Source of the DNA: Myxococcales bacterium
GTDB taxonomy: Bacteria; Myxococcota_A; Bradymonadia; REDH01
Direction of reading: 5' to 3'
Assembly: GCA_947496715.1 (NCBI GenBank)
Contig: CANMDT010000023.1
Coordinates: 1-33,061, forward strand
Length of the DNA: 33,061 nt
Position 1 is the first letter of the stretch. Each line of letters opens with the position of its first letter. The notes beneath the pieces were generated by a model. The model worked only from the letters and a program-made list of their open reading frames with translations. It was not told the DNA's origin and searched no databases. Below, one piece after another: positions 7,823-16,511 of this stretch. The translations under genes and the position numbers were made by a program.

Positions 7823-8905
7823 TCACTCTTTCCAGATGATGCGCCAGGGGCGACGCTTGAGCTCGCGAACGAACTCGCGCATGTCCTCGAAGACCTCTTC
7901 ATCCTTGAAGAACTTTCCGATGGTGCCCTCGCCGGCCTTGATCTTGCTGACCATGGCATCGACGTCGGAGGCCGCGCTGGCGCCACTCGCCGTCAGCTTC
8001 TCGATGTTGGCGATGGACTTGTCGATCTTCGCCCGGTTGTCGGTCAGGATCCCGTCAGCCGAGGCGAGCGCGCCACGGGCGTGCTTCATGACGGGGTCGA
8101 TCTCCTTGGCCACGCCGGTCATGGTCTTGTCGGCGCTCTTGATGAGCGAGCGGACGTTGGTGCCGTCGCCGACGCCCATGTTCAGCGCGCTGCCGAGCTT
8201 GGCGAACTCGTCGGTCGCCTTCTCGGTGTGGGCGAAGATGTTGTCGATCTTGTCGCGGTTCTCCTTCAGGACGCCGTCGACGTTTGCCATGATGCTGTCG
8301 ATCTCTTCTTTGTTCTCTTTGATGCGCTCATCGAGGGTGCCGGCGAGGCTGCCGATGTTGTTGACGAAGGCGTCGATGTGGATGGGGTTGGCCCCGCGAC
8401 CGTTCACCCGGTCAAGCACCTCCTGAAGACCTCCGATGGTCTTGTAGGCTGACTGCAGGAGCATGCCCATGCTTGGCGGGTCGATGCCCTTGAAGATGGT
8501 TCCTTCCACCGCAACGGGCTGCTTGGGGTCGCCGGCGTTGATCTCCACATAGGGCTCTCCGAGGACGCCCTGGGTGGTGATGGTGAAGGAGGCGTTCTTG
8601 TGCAGGACCTCGCGCGCCGACTCATCGAGCCAGACGGTGACCCGCACATAGACGGGCCAGGCGGTCTTCTCGTCCTTCATGCCGCCGAGGTAGTCGACGC
8701 TTCTGACGAGGCCGGAGGGGATGCCCGAGATACGGACGGGCGCGCCGGACTTGAGGCCGGCAGCGTTGTCGAAGTCGACATAGACGGGGAAGCCCCTCTT
8801 CAGGGAGAAGTCACCGAGGACGAGCACGAAGGCGATAAGAATGCCCACCGCCGCCAGGACGAGCGCTCCCACCTTGAGTTCGATATTGGTCTCGTTGGGT
8901 CGCAT
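7823..8905 (-). CDS. mlaD: MCE-domain (MlaD-family) lipid-transport substrate-binding protein
   Basis: The 360-residue product has one N-terminal membrane anchor (about 11-31) and then a periplasmic MCE domain (about 36-135). That domain is recognised by VYVDFDNAAGLKSGAPVRISG and the TITTQGVLGEPYVEI strand. The remaining 220 residues are mostly helical and charged, probably an extended stalk that bridges toward the outer membrane. E. coli MlaD is about half this length and lacks such an extension. MCE proteins form hexameric rings that guide lipids to or from the MlaE permease. It is the last gene of the operon, five bases after ATPase 1, and the only MCE protein in it. ATG 8905 is the first codon giving the usual short cytoplasmic lead. 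Confidence 0.92.
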   Translation of the reverse strand: MRPNETNIELKVGALVLAAVGILIAFVLVLGDFSLKRGFPVYVDFDNAAGLKSGAPVRISGIPSGLVRSVDYLGGMKDEKTAWPVYVRVTVWLDESAREVLHKNASFTITTQGVLGEPYVEINAGDPKQPVAVEGTIFKGIDPPSMGMLLQSAYKTIGGLQEVLDRVNGRGANPIHIDAFVNNIGSLAGTLDERIKENKEEIDSIMANVDGVLKENRDKIDNIFAHTEKATDEFAKLGSALNMGVGDGTNVRSLIKSADKTMTGVAKEIDPVMKHARGALASADGILTDNRAKIDKSIANIEKLTASGASAASDVDAMVSKIKAGEGTIGKFFKDEEVFEDMREFVRELKRRPWRIIWKE

Positions 8906-8910
8906 CGGGT

Positions 8911-9654
8911 TTAGACTTCCATGGGGCCCTGAGGCCGCCCGTTGATGAACTGCTGCACGATGGCGTTGTCGGTTTCTCGATAGAGACTTGGCGGTCCGTC
9001 CAAAACAAGCTGCCCTTTGTAGAGCATGGCTACGCGGTCGGCAACGCCGAAGATGGAGCGGAGGTCGTGGCTCACCACGATGGAGGTGACGCCGAGGCGG
9101 TCCGACAGGTCGCGGATGAGGCGGTCGACGATGTTGGCAGAGATGGGGTCGATGCCGGTGGTCGGCTCGTCGAAGATGACGAAGTCGGGGTTGAGGGTGA
9201 GTGCCCGAGCGATGGCCACCTTCTTGCGCATGCCGTCGCCGAAGTCGGCCGGGTAGCGCTCGGCATGCTGCTCCATGTTGACGAGCGCGAGCTTGGCCTT
9301 GGCCTCGGAGCGGGCCTCGGCGAGCGAGAGTTTGAAGTGCTTTCGGATGGGGAGCGCGACGTTGTCGAGCAGCGTCATGGAGTCGAAGAGGGTGGAGTTC
9401 TGGAAGACCATCGCGCAGCGTTTGCGGATGGGATAGTACTCTTCTTCCGTGAGGTTGGTGACCTCCACGCCGTCGAGGATGACGCGACCTGCGTCGGGGC
9501 GGATGAGCCCGACGAGGTGTTTGACGAGCACGCTCTTGCCGGCGCCGGAGGAGCCGATGATGAACATGATCTCGCCCTTCTTCACCTCGAGGCTGACCCC
9601 GCGGAGCACCTGCTTGCTGCCGAAGGCTTTGTGGATGTCGATGAACTCGATCAC
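8911..9654 (-). CDS. mlaF: Mla-type ABC ATPase 1 with degenerate signature motif
   Basis: The 247-residue product powers lipid transport through the MlaE permeases. Walker A is GSSGAGKS (34-41), the Q-loop Gln is residue 85, Walker B is FVIFDE with catalytic Glu163, and the H-loop His is residue 196. The ABC signature, normally LSGGM in this family, reads FGDGM (138-142). The serine that touches the ATP gamma-phosphate is replaced by Gly and the next Gly by Asp. The start is GTG. The gene lies six bases after permease 1. Its sister ATPase at 11287-12018 has the opposite set of defects, which suggests the two work as a heterodimer rather than as homodimers. Confidence 0.93.
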   Translation of the reverse strand: MIEFIDIHKAFGSKQVLRGVSLEVKKGEIMFIIGSSGAGKSVLVKHLVGLIRPDAGRVILDGVEVTNLTEEEYYPIRKRCAMVFQNSTLFDSMTLLDNVALPIRKHFKLSLAEARSEAKAKLALVNMEQHAERYPADFGDGMRKKVAIARALTLNPDFVIFDEPTTGIDPISANIVDRLIRDLSDRLGVTSIVVSHDLRSIFGVADRVAMLYKGQLVLDGPPSLYRETDNAIVQQFINGRPQGPMEV

Positions 9655-9660
9655 GGCGGC

Positions 9661-10485
9661 CTAGCTGAAGAAGAAGATGTAGCCGACGCCGCTCAGCACG
9701 AAGTCGAGGATGGTGACGGCGAGGCTGGCGTTGACGACGGCCATGGTGGTGGCGGTTCCGACACCTTCGGAGCCGCCGAAGGCGGCGAGGCCAGCCTGCG
9801 AGGCAATGATGGGGATGGTGATGCCGTAGGCGAGCGCCTTGAGCGAAAAGATGATGAGGTCGCCCCACTCGAGCAGCGAGGTGTTGTAGAAGGTCGCAAC
9901 GTTGACCTCGAAGACCGTGTTGGCGACAAACATGCCGGTGCCGAATGCTACGCAGAGCGCGACGCAGGAGAGCACGAAGGTCATGACGATGCTGGCGAGG
10001 AGGCGAGGCACGACGAGATACTGGATGGGCTCGGCGTTGTTCATCCGGAGGGCATCGACCTGCTCGGTGACGACCATGCTGCCAATCTCGGCGGCGATGC
10101 CTGTGCCGACACGGGTTGCGAGCATCAGCGCAGTGACGGTGGGTGCGAACTCGCGGAAGAGGAGCTGCAGGTAGAGCGCGCCCATGCCCTGGAGATCGCC
10201 GACGATGCGCTTGGCCTGAAAGCCGGACTGGAAGATGAGGATCATGCCGAGGAAGCCGAGCACGATCATGACAAAGGCGAGCGAGCGGTTGCCGATGAAG
10301 AAGCTCTGCTGCAGGACCTCGCGCCAGCGGATGGGCTTCTTGAAGGCGTAGTAGAAGGCCAAGCTGCCCACGCGCAGGATGTCGGTTATCTGCGTGACGA
10401 TGGGCACGAAGACGACCCCGAGCTGGGCAATGCGTCGCTGCGTCGGACTCAGCGCGGCCACGTAGGCTTGGGTGTGCTTGGTCAT
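9661..10485 (-). CDS. mlaE: MlaE-family ABC permease 1
   Basis: The 274-residue integral inner-membrane permease belongs to the MlaE/TrgB family. It has about five hydrophobic helices. The family-typical coupling segment RVGTGIAAEIGSMVVTEQVDAL is followed by the PIQYLVVPRLLA segment, and a terminal helix follows GSEGVGTATTMAVV. It would carry lipid between the MCE ring and the membrane. The ATG at 10485 is preferred; the frame stays open further upstream but would run into permease 2. It lies 16 bases after permease 2 and six before ATPase 1. It differs clearly from permease 2 in sequence, as expected of an old duplication that became specialised. Confidence 0.92.
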   Translation of the reverse strand: MTKHTQAYVAALSPTQRRIAQLGVVFVPIVTQITDILRVGSLAFYYAFKKPIRWREVLQQSFFIGNRSLAFVMIVLGFLGMILIFQSGFQAKRIVGDLQGMGALYLQLLFREFAPTVTALMLATRVGTGIAAEIGSMVVTEQVDALRMNNAEPIQYLVVPRLLASIVMTFVLSCVALCVAFGTGMFVANTVFEVNVATFYNTSLLEWGDLIIFSLKALAYGITIPIIASQAGLAAFGGSEGVGTATTMAVVNASLAVTILDFVLSGVGYIFFFS

Positions 10486-10501
10486 CGGCGAAGGTTCCGC
10501 G

Positions 10502-11287
10502 CTAGTGGAGAATCGAGGTAATGAAGTAGTCGAGCACGAAGATGAGGACGGCCGAGGCAACAACCGAGTTGTTGACCGACCTGCCGACGCCGACCGCGCC
10601 ACCGGATGTGGTCATGCCGTAGTGGCTGCTGACGACTGCGATGGCGATGCCGAAGGTGAAGGCCTTGAAGAGGCCGTTGAAGAGGTCTTCGAGCGTGATG
10701 TACTCAATGACGCTTGAGGCGAAGAGGCTGGGCGAGACGCCGAGAAGCACCTGTCCCGTGTAGGCGCCGCCGACGAGTGCGGTGAGGTCGCCGACAATGG
10801 TGAGCAGGAACATCATCAAGACGATGGCGATGAAGCGGGGAACGAGCAGATAGGTGATGGGGTCGATGGCGAGTGCACGGAGCGCGTCGATCTGGTCGGT
10901 GACCTTCATGGTGCCGAGCTCGGCGGTGTTGTTTGCGCCGACACGGCCCGAGAACATGAGGCCGATCATGATGGGGCCGACCTCGCGGAGGGTGGCAAAT
11001 GCAGCACCCCAACCGAGCAGGCCGAAGGCATCGAACTGTGCGACGAGGGCGCCCGACTGGATGACCATGATGGCGCCGGTGAGCATCGCGGTCACAACGA
11101 CGATCGGGGCGCTCTTGACGCCCACCTTGTAGAGGTTTCGCCAGGTCTCCATGCCGTCGAGCCTGGGCGGGACGAGGCAGCGGAGGATCTGGTAGAGCAG
11201 GACCGCCATGCCGCCCACATCGAGAGCGATGGCCATGAAGGCGGCTCCGAAGCGGGAGAGGAGTTTGGAGGGTGAGAGAGCCTGCAT
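10502..11287 (-). CDS. mlaE: MlaE-family ABC permease 2
   Basis: The 261-residue inner-membrane permease is homologous to the product at 9661-10485. The coupling segment reads RVGANNTAELGTMKVTDQIDAL and is followed by PITYLLVPRFIA. The amphipathic N-terminal helix and roughly five membrane spans of MlaE are present. The ATG shares its first base with the last base of the ATPase 2 stop codon (TGATG), so translation of the two is probably coupled. Two different permease genes with two different ATPase genes and one MCE gene suggest a mixed E1E2F1F2 core. Confidence 0.92.
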   Translation of the reverse strand: MQALSPSKLLSRFGAAFMAIALDVGGMAVLLYQILRCLVPPRLDGMETWRNLYKVGVKSAPIVVVTAMLTGAIMVIQSGALVAQFDAFGLLGWGAAFATLREVGPIMIGLMFSGRVGANNTAELGTMKVTDQIDALRALAIDPITYLLVPRFIAIVLMMFLLTIVGDLTALVGGAYTGQVLLGVSPSLFASSVIEYITLEDLFNGLFKAFTFGIAIAVVSSHYGMTTSGGAVGVGRSVNNSVVASAVLIFVLDYFITSILH

Positions 11288-12018
11288 CAGTCGTCGGCCT
11301 CCCCGCGCCAGAACTGTCCCACGAAGGGGCGTGTGGAGGCCTCGATCTGCTCGCGGGTGCCGCTGAAGACAATGCGCCCGTGGTCCATGAGGACAAACGA
11401 GTCGCAAATGTCGCGCATGCCAAGAATGTCGTGGCTGACGACAATGGAGGTGGTGCCTCCGCGGGCGCGACGCTCCTCGAGGAGGGCAAAGATCTTTCCG
11501 GACGTGACCGGATCGAGGCCGGCGGTGGGGTCGTCGTAGAAGAGGATGGGGGGATTGGCGATGACGGCGCGGGCGAAGGTGACCCGCTTCTTCATGCCGC
11601 CGGAGAGCTCGTTGGGGAAGAGCTTCTGGGTGTTCGGGAGGTCGACGGCGAGGAGGAGCCGGTTGACCTCGTCGCGGATTTCCTCCTCGGTGCGGCCGCC
11701 GAGCTGGCGGAGCGGAAAGCCGATGTTCTCCTCGACGGTCATAAAGTCGAAGAGTGCGTAGTTCTGGAAGAGCATGCCGATTTTGGAGCGGACGCTTGTC
11801 ATCTCCACGTCGCCGATGCCCACGACCTCGGTGCCGTCGATGAGGACGGAGCCGCTGTCGGGCCGCACGAGCCCCGCGCAGATCTTCATGAGCAGGCTCT
11901 TGCCCGCGCCGCCGGGCCCAATGAGGCCCACCTGTGTCCCTTGGGGGATGACGAGGTTGACGCCATTGATGACGCACTCGTGGCCGCGATACTTGTAGAC
12001 CTCAGCGATGCGGATCAT
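11287..12018 (-). CDS. mlaF: Mla-type ABC ATPase 2 with Walker B Glu-to-Asp change
   Basis: The 243-residue product is a MlaF-like ATPase. Walker A is GPGGAGKS (34-41) and the Q-loop is LFQNYALFDFMTV. The signature is canonical, LSGGM (138-142), and the H-loop His is residue 196. Walker B is ILFYDDP: the catalytic glutamate after the Walker B aspartate is Asp163 (codon GAC). Numbering is the same as in ATPase 1, so the two proteins align without gaps through the core. In the head-to-tail dimer this changed Walker B would face the changed signature of ATPase 1, giving one degenerate and one canonical ATP site. Its ATG overlaps the stop of the TPR lipoprotein gene by four bases. Confidence 0.93.
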   Translation of the reverse strand: MIRIAEVYKYRGHECVINGVNLVIPQGTQVGLIGPGGAGKSLLMKICAGLVRPDSGSVLIDGTEVVGIGDVEMTSVRSKIGMLFQNYALFDFMTVEENIGFPLRQLGGRTEEEIRDEVNRLLLAVDLPNTQKLFPNELSGGMKKRVTFARAVIANPPILFYDDPTAGLDPVTSGKIFALLEERRARGGTTSIVVSHDILGMRDICDSFVLMDHGRIVFSGTREQIEASTRPFVGQFWRGEADD

Positions 12019-13055
12019 GGCAGGCCCTCGCCAGTCAGGAGCGCCTGCGCCTTGCGGGTGAAGCGGCTGTCGGGGAAGGTCTCACGCAGTTCTGTGACCA
12101 TCGCAGCGGCCTCGTCTCTTTGGCCCGCTGCGAGCAGGAGCCGGACGATGTCGAAGCCGGTGTCGTCACGTTTGAGCGAAAGGTCGTAGGTGTCGCGGAA
12201 GCGGTGCAGCACTGCGACCGCGTCGAGCAGCCGGCCCTGCTGCTCGCGGATGACGGCCATGCGGAGCAGCGCGGGAACGTAATATCGAGACTCGTAGTTG
12301 GCCATGATCCAGCTCACTTCGCGTTCGTCGAGCATGGCTTCGAGCGTACCGTACTCCATGTTGGTGTTGCCGAGCCGTCCGTAACAGGCAGCGGCGCGCC
12401 AGGCGGCGTCGTCGGTGAAGCTGCTTCGCGGGAAACGCAGGGTGAGTTCGAGGTAGCGACCAAGCGCCTGCTCGGGGTCGTTGAGATCTTCGTCGGCGAT
12501 ACGGGCGATGCGATAGAGGGCGTCATCGGCGACTTCTGTATCCCGCAGGCGAGCGTAGACGCCCTCTGCCATTCGGAGTGCTGCAGCGTGATCGCCTTGG
12601 CCGCGGAGTCGCTCGACCAGCGCGTCGAAGGCATCCGGCGCAAAGGAGGTGTTGGGGTAGCTAAACAGCATCTGCTGAAACCAGCGCGCAGCCTCGACCT
12701 CATCCTTCTCCTTCTCGCGGGCGATGAGCGCCATGCGGTAGAGTGCTTCGCCGGCATCGTCGTCGTAGACGGAGGTGGGGGAGGCGGCGATGCGCAGATA
12801 GGCAGCACGGGCCTCGGCGAGGCGGCCGCGGTGCTCGTCCATGAGGGCGCGCCGGAACTGGACGTAGCGGAGCAGGTCTACGCGGTCGGCCTGCCAGGCG
12901 AGCGCATCGTAGGCATCGGAGGCGCGGTCGAAGGCGCCGTCGTCGGCGAGGCGGTCGGCGTTTACGAGGGCGCGGGTAAAGTCGAACTGGCTGCGGGCCA
13001 TGCCGCATCCGCCGAGCAGGACCACTGCCACGACCGCGAGTAGGAGGCGCCTCAC
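12015..13055 (-). CDS. TPR lipoprotein of the Mla-like operon
   Basis: The 346-residue product starts with a GTG that overlaps the TGA of the upstream sulfotransferase-like gene. The signal ends in the lipobox LGGC (Cys17). The mature part is a chain of TPR-type helical pairs resembling BamD/YbgF-type proteins, with tyrosine-alanine TPR pairs such as ALYRMALIA, ALYRIARIA and AWRAAACYGRLG. It is probably anchored to the outer membrane and faces the periplasm. Its place at the head of the operon, together with the absence of a soluble MlaC-like shuttle, suggests that it could dock the MCE stalk at the outer membrane. That role is inference; a Bam-related role is an alternative. Confidence 0.88.
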   Translation of the reverse strand: MRRLLLAVVAVVLLGGCGMARSQFDFTRALVNADRLADDGAFDRASDAYDALAWQADRVDLLRYVQFRRALMDEHRGRLAEARAAYLRIAASPTSVYDDDAGEALYRMALIAREKEKDEVEAARWFQQMLFSYPNTSFAPDAFDALVERLRGQGDHAAALRMAEGVYARLRDTEVADDALYRIARIADEDLNDPEQALGRYLELTLRFPRSSFTDDAAWRAAACYGRLGNTNMEYGTLEAMLDEREVSWIMANYESRYYVPALLRMAVIREQQGRLLDAVAVLHRFRDTYDLSLKRDDTGFDIVRLLLAAGQRDEAAAMVTELRETFPDSRFTRKAQALLTGEGLP

Positions 13056-13897
13056 GGGTGGACCTCCCCGGCGGAGACGGTTGGCCGGTTGCGGCGGCGA
13101 GCGGGTGCAAGGCGGCGGGCATCTACTGCGCGGTAGGCGGCGATCTCGGGCCGCGACGGCGCGGCCTCGGCCCAGGCTCGCGCGGCGAAGAGGGGGTCTG
13201 CGCCCTGCCCGCTCATCAGCGCAGCTTCGAGGGCATCGAGCGCCCCGACGGTCGCTGCGGGGAGACCGAAATCGCCGAGGTTGGCGGGCCGCTGTGTCTG
13301 GAGCGAGGGTTCGATCGCGGCAATCGCCTGCGCTGCATCGCCGGTACCGATCCAGCCGAGCAGCTCAGGCACGACGGAAGCCGGGTTGGCAAGCACTGCA
13401 TCGTAGCCCACCCAGCGGGCGTTGAGGCCGCGGGCGTGGACATCGCGCATCAAGACGAGGTGCTCTTCCCACCAGCCGAGCGGCGGCGGAAGGCTGGGCT
13501 CGCGTCCGCGCTTCGCCTCAGCATCGCGGGCGCTGGCGGCCTCGAGGTCTCGCAACCGCTGGAGCGAAGCCGCATAGGCGCGCCAGGGCCGGACGCAGAT
13601 GATGAGCCTGTCGAGGTAGGCACGCTCCGTCTTCACAACGCCGTGGGCGAAGACCTTGATGGCCACCTGCGTGAGATCGTCTGCGGCGAGATAGAGGCCG
13701 GTCTCGGGGTGGGGATTGGTCCGATAGTAGATGCCGTTGCGGTAGTCAGACTCGAAGAACCCGCGCGGATTGGCCGCAGCGATCCGACGGTCCCACCCGC
13801 GCGGGAAGGCCTCGCCCAGGCTCTGCAGCCCGGCCCGTCGCAGCACCTGCATCCACATGGAGGTGCCCGACCGCTTCGTTCCCGATACTACGATCAT
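13052..13897 (-). CDS. Sulfotransferase-like P-loop protein
   Basis: The 281-residue product begins with VSGTKRSGTSMWMQVLRRAG (residues 4-23), the 5'-phosphosulfate-binding loop of PAPS-dependent sulfotransferases. An LIICVRPWRAYAASLQRL segment further on matches the strand and R-x(n)-S element that holds the 3'-phosphate of PAPS. There is no signal peptide, so it acts in the cytosol. The acceptor cannot be told from sequence; lipids and glycans are usual. It is the first gene of the lipid-transport operon and its TGA overlaps the GTG of the TPR lipoprotein gene. That coupling hints at a sulfated lipid or envelope glycolipid as cargo, which is inference. The Pro/Arg-rich C-terminus appears disordered. 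Confidence 0.8.
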   Translation of the reverse strand: MIVVSGTKRSGTSMWMQVLRRAGLQSLGEAFPRGWDRRIAAANPRGFFESDYRNGIYYRTNPHPETGLYLAADDLTQVAIKVFAHGVVKTERAYLDRLIICVRPWRAYAASLQRLRDLEAASARDAEAKRGREPSLPPPLGWWEEHLVLMRDVHARGLNARWVGYDAVLANPASVVPELLGWIGTGDAAQAIAAIEPSLQTQRPANLGDFGLPAATVGALDALEAALMSGQGADPLFAARAWAEAAPSRPEIAAYRAVDARRLAPARRRNRPTVSAGEVHP

Positions 13898-13982
13898 CTG
13901 GATGGATGCCTGCGTCTGCCGCGAAATCTGACAGTCGGCACCTATTCGGACGGAGGCAGCGGGTCAACCAACGGGCTTGTCG

Positions 13983-15035
13983 TCAGCGACCCGCCACGAG
14001 CGCGGCAACCTCGCGTAGGAGCGCCTCGGTTTCATCCCAGCCGAGGCAGGCATCGGTGATGCTCTGGCCATAGCGGAGTGGCTGGTTTCCGGAGAGCGGT
14101 TGGCGCCCGCCCACGAGGTGGCTCTCGAGCATCAGCCCCATGAGGCCAGGCTCGCCTTCGGCAAACCGGGTTGCGATTTCGCGAGCAACTGCAGGCTGCC
14201 GCTCGGCGTCGCGGCCACAGTTGCCGTGACTGCAGTCGATCATGAGCCGGGGTTCGAGGGCACGCGCGGCCAGCATGGAGACAGCCTCGGCCACCTCGCC
14301 CTGCCCGAAGTTGGTGCCCTCGGTGCCGCCGCGCAGGATCAGGTGCGTTCGGGGGTTACCGGCTGTGGTCATTACAGCGACCTCTCCCGCGGCAGTTGCT
14401 CCGATGAAGCGGTGGGGCTCGCGGGCCGCGACGAGTGCATCGACGGCAACCTTGACGCTACCCGAGGTCGCATTTTTGAAGCCCACCGGCATCGGCAGGC
14501 CGGAGGCAACCTCGCGGTGGAGTTGGCTCTCGACGGTACGAGCGCCGATGGCTCCCCAGGCGACCGCATCGGCCAGGTAGTGGGGCGTGACGGGGTCGAG
14601 GAACTCGGTTGCTGAGGGTAAACCAAGCTCGGCAAGGTCGAGGAGCAGGTGGCGGGCGAGCCGAAGGCCGGTGCCGATGGCGAAGCTACCGTTGAGTTCG
14701 GGGTCGTTGATGAGGCCCTTCCAGCCGACCGTGGTGCGCGGCTTAGCGAAGTAGACCCGCATCACGACGAGCAGCTGGCCGGAGAGCGCGTCAGCGAGGC
14801 TCTTCAACCTGCCTGCATACTCGCGCGCGGCGACGACATCATGAACAGAGCAGGGGCCTACAATGCAAAGCAGCCTGTTATCGCGACCGGCAAGAATCTC
14901 TCCGATGGCTGCCCTGGCCGCCACCACGCCCGCCCGCGCCCCTGGGGAGAGCGGCAGTTCGGCGAGGAGCGTCACCGGAGGCTCGATGCGCTCGGTCCGC
15001 GTGATGCGGAGGCTGTCGGCGGAGGATGGGTTCAT
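13983..15035 (-). CDS. aroG: 3-deoxy-D-arabino-heptulosonate 7-phosphate (DAHP) synthase, class I
   Basis: The 350-residue enzyme joins phosphoenolpyruvate and erythrose 4-phosphate, the first step of the shikimate pathway. Class I AroF/G/H signatures are clear: IVGPCSVHD with the metal-binding Cys, [21 protein letters not shown], the [11 protein letters not shown] strand, and [12 protein letters not shown] with the metal-binding His. The length matches E. coli AroG (350). It stands alone, diverging from the acyl-CoA dehydrogenase gene across about 170 bases. Which aromatic amino acid inhibits it cannot be decided by eye, so the symbol stands for the AroF/G/H group. Confidence 0.93.
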   Translation of the reverse strand: MNPSSADSLRITRTERIEPPVTLLAELPLSPGARAGVVAARAAIGEILAGRDNRLLCIVGPCSVHDVVAAREYAGRLKSLADALSGQLLVVMRVYFAKPRTTVGWKGLINDPELNGSFAIGTGLRLARHLLLDLAELGLPSATEFLDPVTPHYLADAVAWGAIGARTVESQLHREVASGLPMPVGFKNATSGSVKVAVDALVAAREPHRFIGATAAGEVAVMTTAGNPRTHLILRGGTEGTNFGQGEVAEAVSMLAARALEPRLMIDCSHGNCGRDAERQPAVAREIATRFAEGEPGLMGLMLESHLVGGRQPLSGNQPLRYGQSITDACLGWDETEALLREVAALVAGR

Positions 15036-15202
15036 GCTGGCCTGGAGAGAGTCTGGGCGGCCCTAGTCTTTGGGCGACCTCTGGGTCAACCCGCGGTCGG
15101 GCGCAAGGTGCTACCGAACGGGGCGCAACGGCGATTGACAGCCCCCGACAGCGGGAGCAGAACGCGACCCTCTTCCACCCCCTCTCATCGGAGCAGGCCG
15201 CC

Positions 15203-16369
15203 GTGTCCGAACGCACCGTCATCATGCAAGACAACGAGATCTTTACCGACGACCACCAGACCTTCCGGCGCACTGTCCGGAAGTTCGCGGAGAGTCTGGC
15301 GCCGCACGCGGAGGAGTGGGACGAGGCGGGGATCTTCCCGCGCGAGGTCTTCAAGCAGGCTGCCGATCTGGGGCTGCTGGGCATCCGCATGGACCCTGCC
15401 TACGGCGGCATGGGGCTCGACTGGTGGTACACGGTGGCCTACGCGGAGGAGCTGAACCACTCCCAGAACGCCGGCGTCAACCTAGGCCTGATGGTGCAGA
15501 GCGACATGGCGACGCCGATTCTCGACGAGATCGGCAGCGACGAGATCAAGCGCGAGTTCCTGGCGCCGGCCATCGCGGGCGAGAAGATTGCAGCCTTGGC
15601 GATCAGCGAGCCGAGCGCCGGCTCGGATGTGGCGAACATCAAGACCACGGCGCGGCGCGACGGCGACGACTACATCATCAACGGCCAGAAGCTCTGGATC
15701 ACCAACGGCACCCGCGCCGACTTCCTGACCATGGCGGTGCGGACGGGCGGCCCCGGGTTTGGCGGCATCACGCTCGTGGTCTTTCCGACCGACACGCCGG
15801 GCTTCCACGTGGGCAAGAAGCTCAAGAAGATCGGCAACAAGTCCTCGGACACGGCCGAGCTATTCTTCGAGGACTGCCGCATTCCCGTCCGCTACACGCT
15901 GGGCCACGAGAACGCGGGCTTCTTCCACATCATGACCAACTTTCAGGGCGAGCGGCTGATTGGCGCGCTGGCCTCGGTGGGCGGCATGGAGCTCGCGGTG
16001 CGCGACACCATCCGATACGCCAAGGAGCGCTCCACCTTCGGCAAACCGCTCATCAAGCACCAGGTGGTGCGTCACAAGTTGGTAGAGCATCTGGCGCACA
16101 TCGAGGCGGCGCGCCGGCTCTGCTACTTCGCGGTCGACAAGGTCTCCAAGGACCCGCAGGGCGCCACGCGTGAGATCACGATGGCGAAGCTGGTGGCGGG
16201 CGACCTGATGCAGAGGGTGCTCTACGACTGCCAGCAGTTCCACGGTGGCTTTGGCTACACGACGGAGTACCCGATCGGCCGCGCCTGGACCGATGGTCGC
16301 CTGCTGACGATCGGCGGCGGCACCTCGGAGATCATGAAGGAAATCCTGACGAAGGTAGAAGGGCTCTAA
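15203..16369 (+). CDS. Acyl-CoA dehydrogenase, long-chain/LCAD-type
   Basis: The 388-residue FAD enzyme oxidises acyl-CoA to trans-2-enoyl-CoA in fatty-acid or branched-chain breakdown. Visible signatures are [39 protein letters not shown] and [21 protein letters not shown]. In MCAD-type enzymes the catalytic Glu lies in a C-terminal YEGT motif. Here that place reads [11 protein letters not shown], as in LCAD-type proteins, and the likely base is the Glu of [13 protein letters not shown] 15203 is chosen because GGAG sits nine bases upstream; ATG 15224 is an alternative. An electron-transferring flavoprotein partner is not in the window. Confidence 0.92.
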   Translation: MSERTVIMQDNEIFTDDHQTFRRTVRKFAESLAPHAEEWDEAGIFPREVFKQAADLGLLGIRMDPAYGGMGLDWWYTVAYAEELNHSQNAGVNLGLMVQSDMATPILDEIGSDEIKREFLAPAIAGEKIAALAISEPSAGSDVANIKTTARRDGDDYIINGQKLWITNGTRADFLTMAVRTGGPGFGGITLVVFPTDTPGFHVGKKLKKIGNKSSDTAELFFEDCRIPVRYTLGHENAGFFHIMTNFQGERLIGALASVGGMELAVRDTIRYAKERSTFGKPLIKHQVVRHKLVEHLAHIEAARRLCYFAVDKVSKDPQGATREITMAKLVAGDLMQRVLYDCQQFHGGFGYTTEYPIGRAWTDGRLLTIGGGTSEIMKEILTKVEGL

Positions 16370-16511
16370 CGGGGGCCGCGCGGCCTGCCGGTAGGTTGCG
16401 TTTGCTCCCGGTTTCGGCTAACGGTGGCCGCCCTCTGTGAGGCGCACTCGCTGCCTCCGCCAGAGTTTTCTGCACCTGCTGGGTGCCTCGTCGCGGGTTG
16501 AGAGGTTTAAC

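Noticed and set aside
9067-10521. Long plus-strand open frame (484 codons) opposite the mla genes
   Set aside because: It is Asp/Glu/Gly-rich with the composition expected of an antisense shadow of GC-rich codons, and it lies wholly opposite confidently assigned genes.
16372-16395. GGCCGCGCGGCC palindrome after the acyl-CoA dehydrogenase gene
   Set aside because: No T-run follows, and such palindromes are common in DNA this rich in GC.
16396-16423. Possible rplC promoter (TTGCGT, 16 bases, CTAACG)
   Set aside because: Both boxes are weak matches and the spacing is not optimal; with no other support it could be chance.
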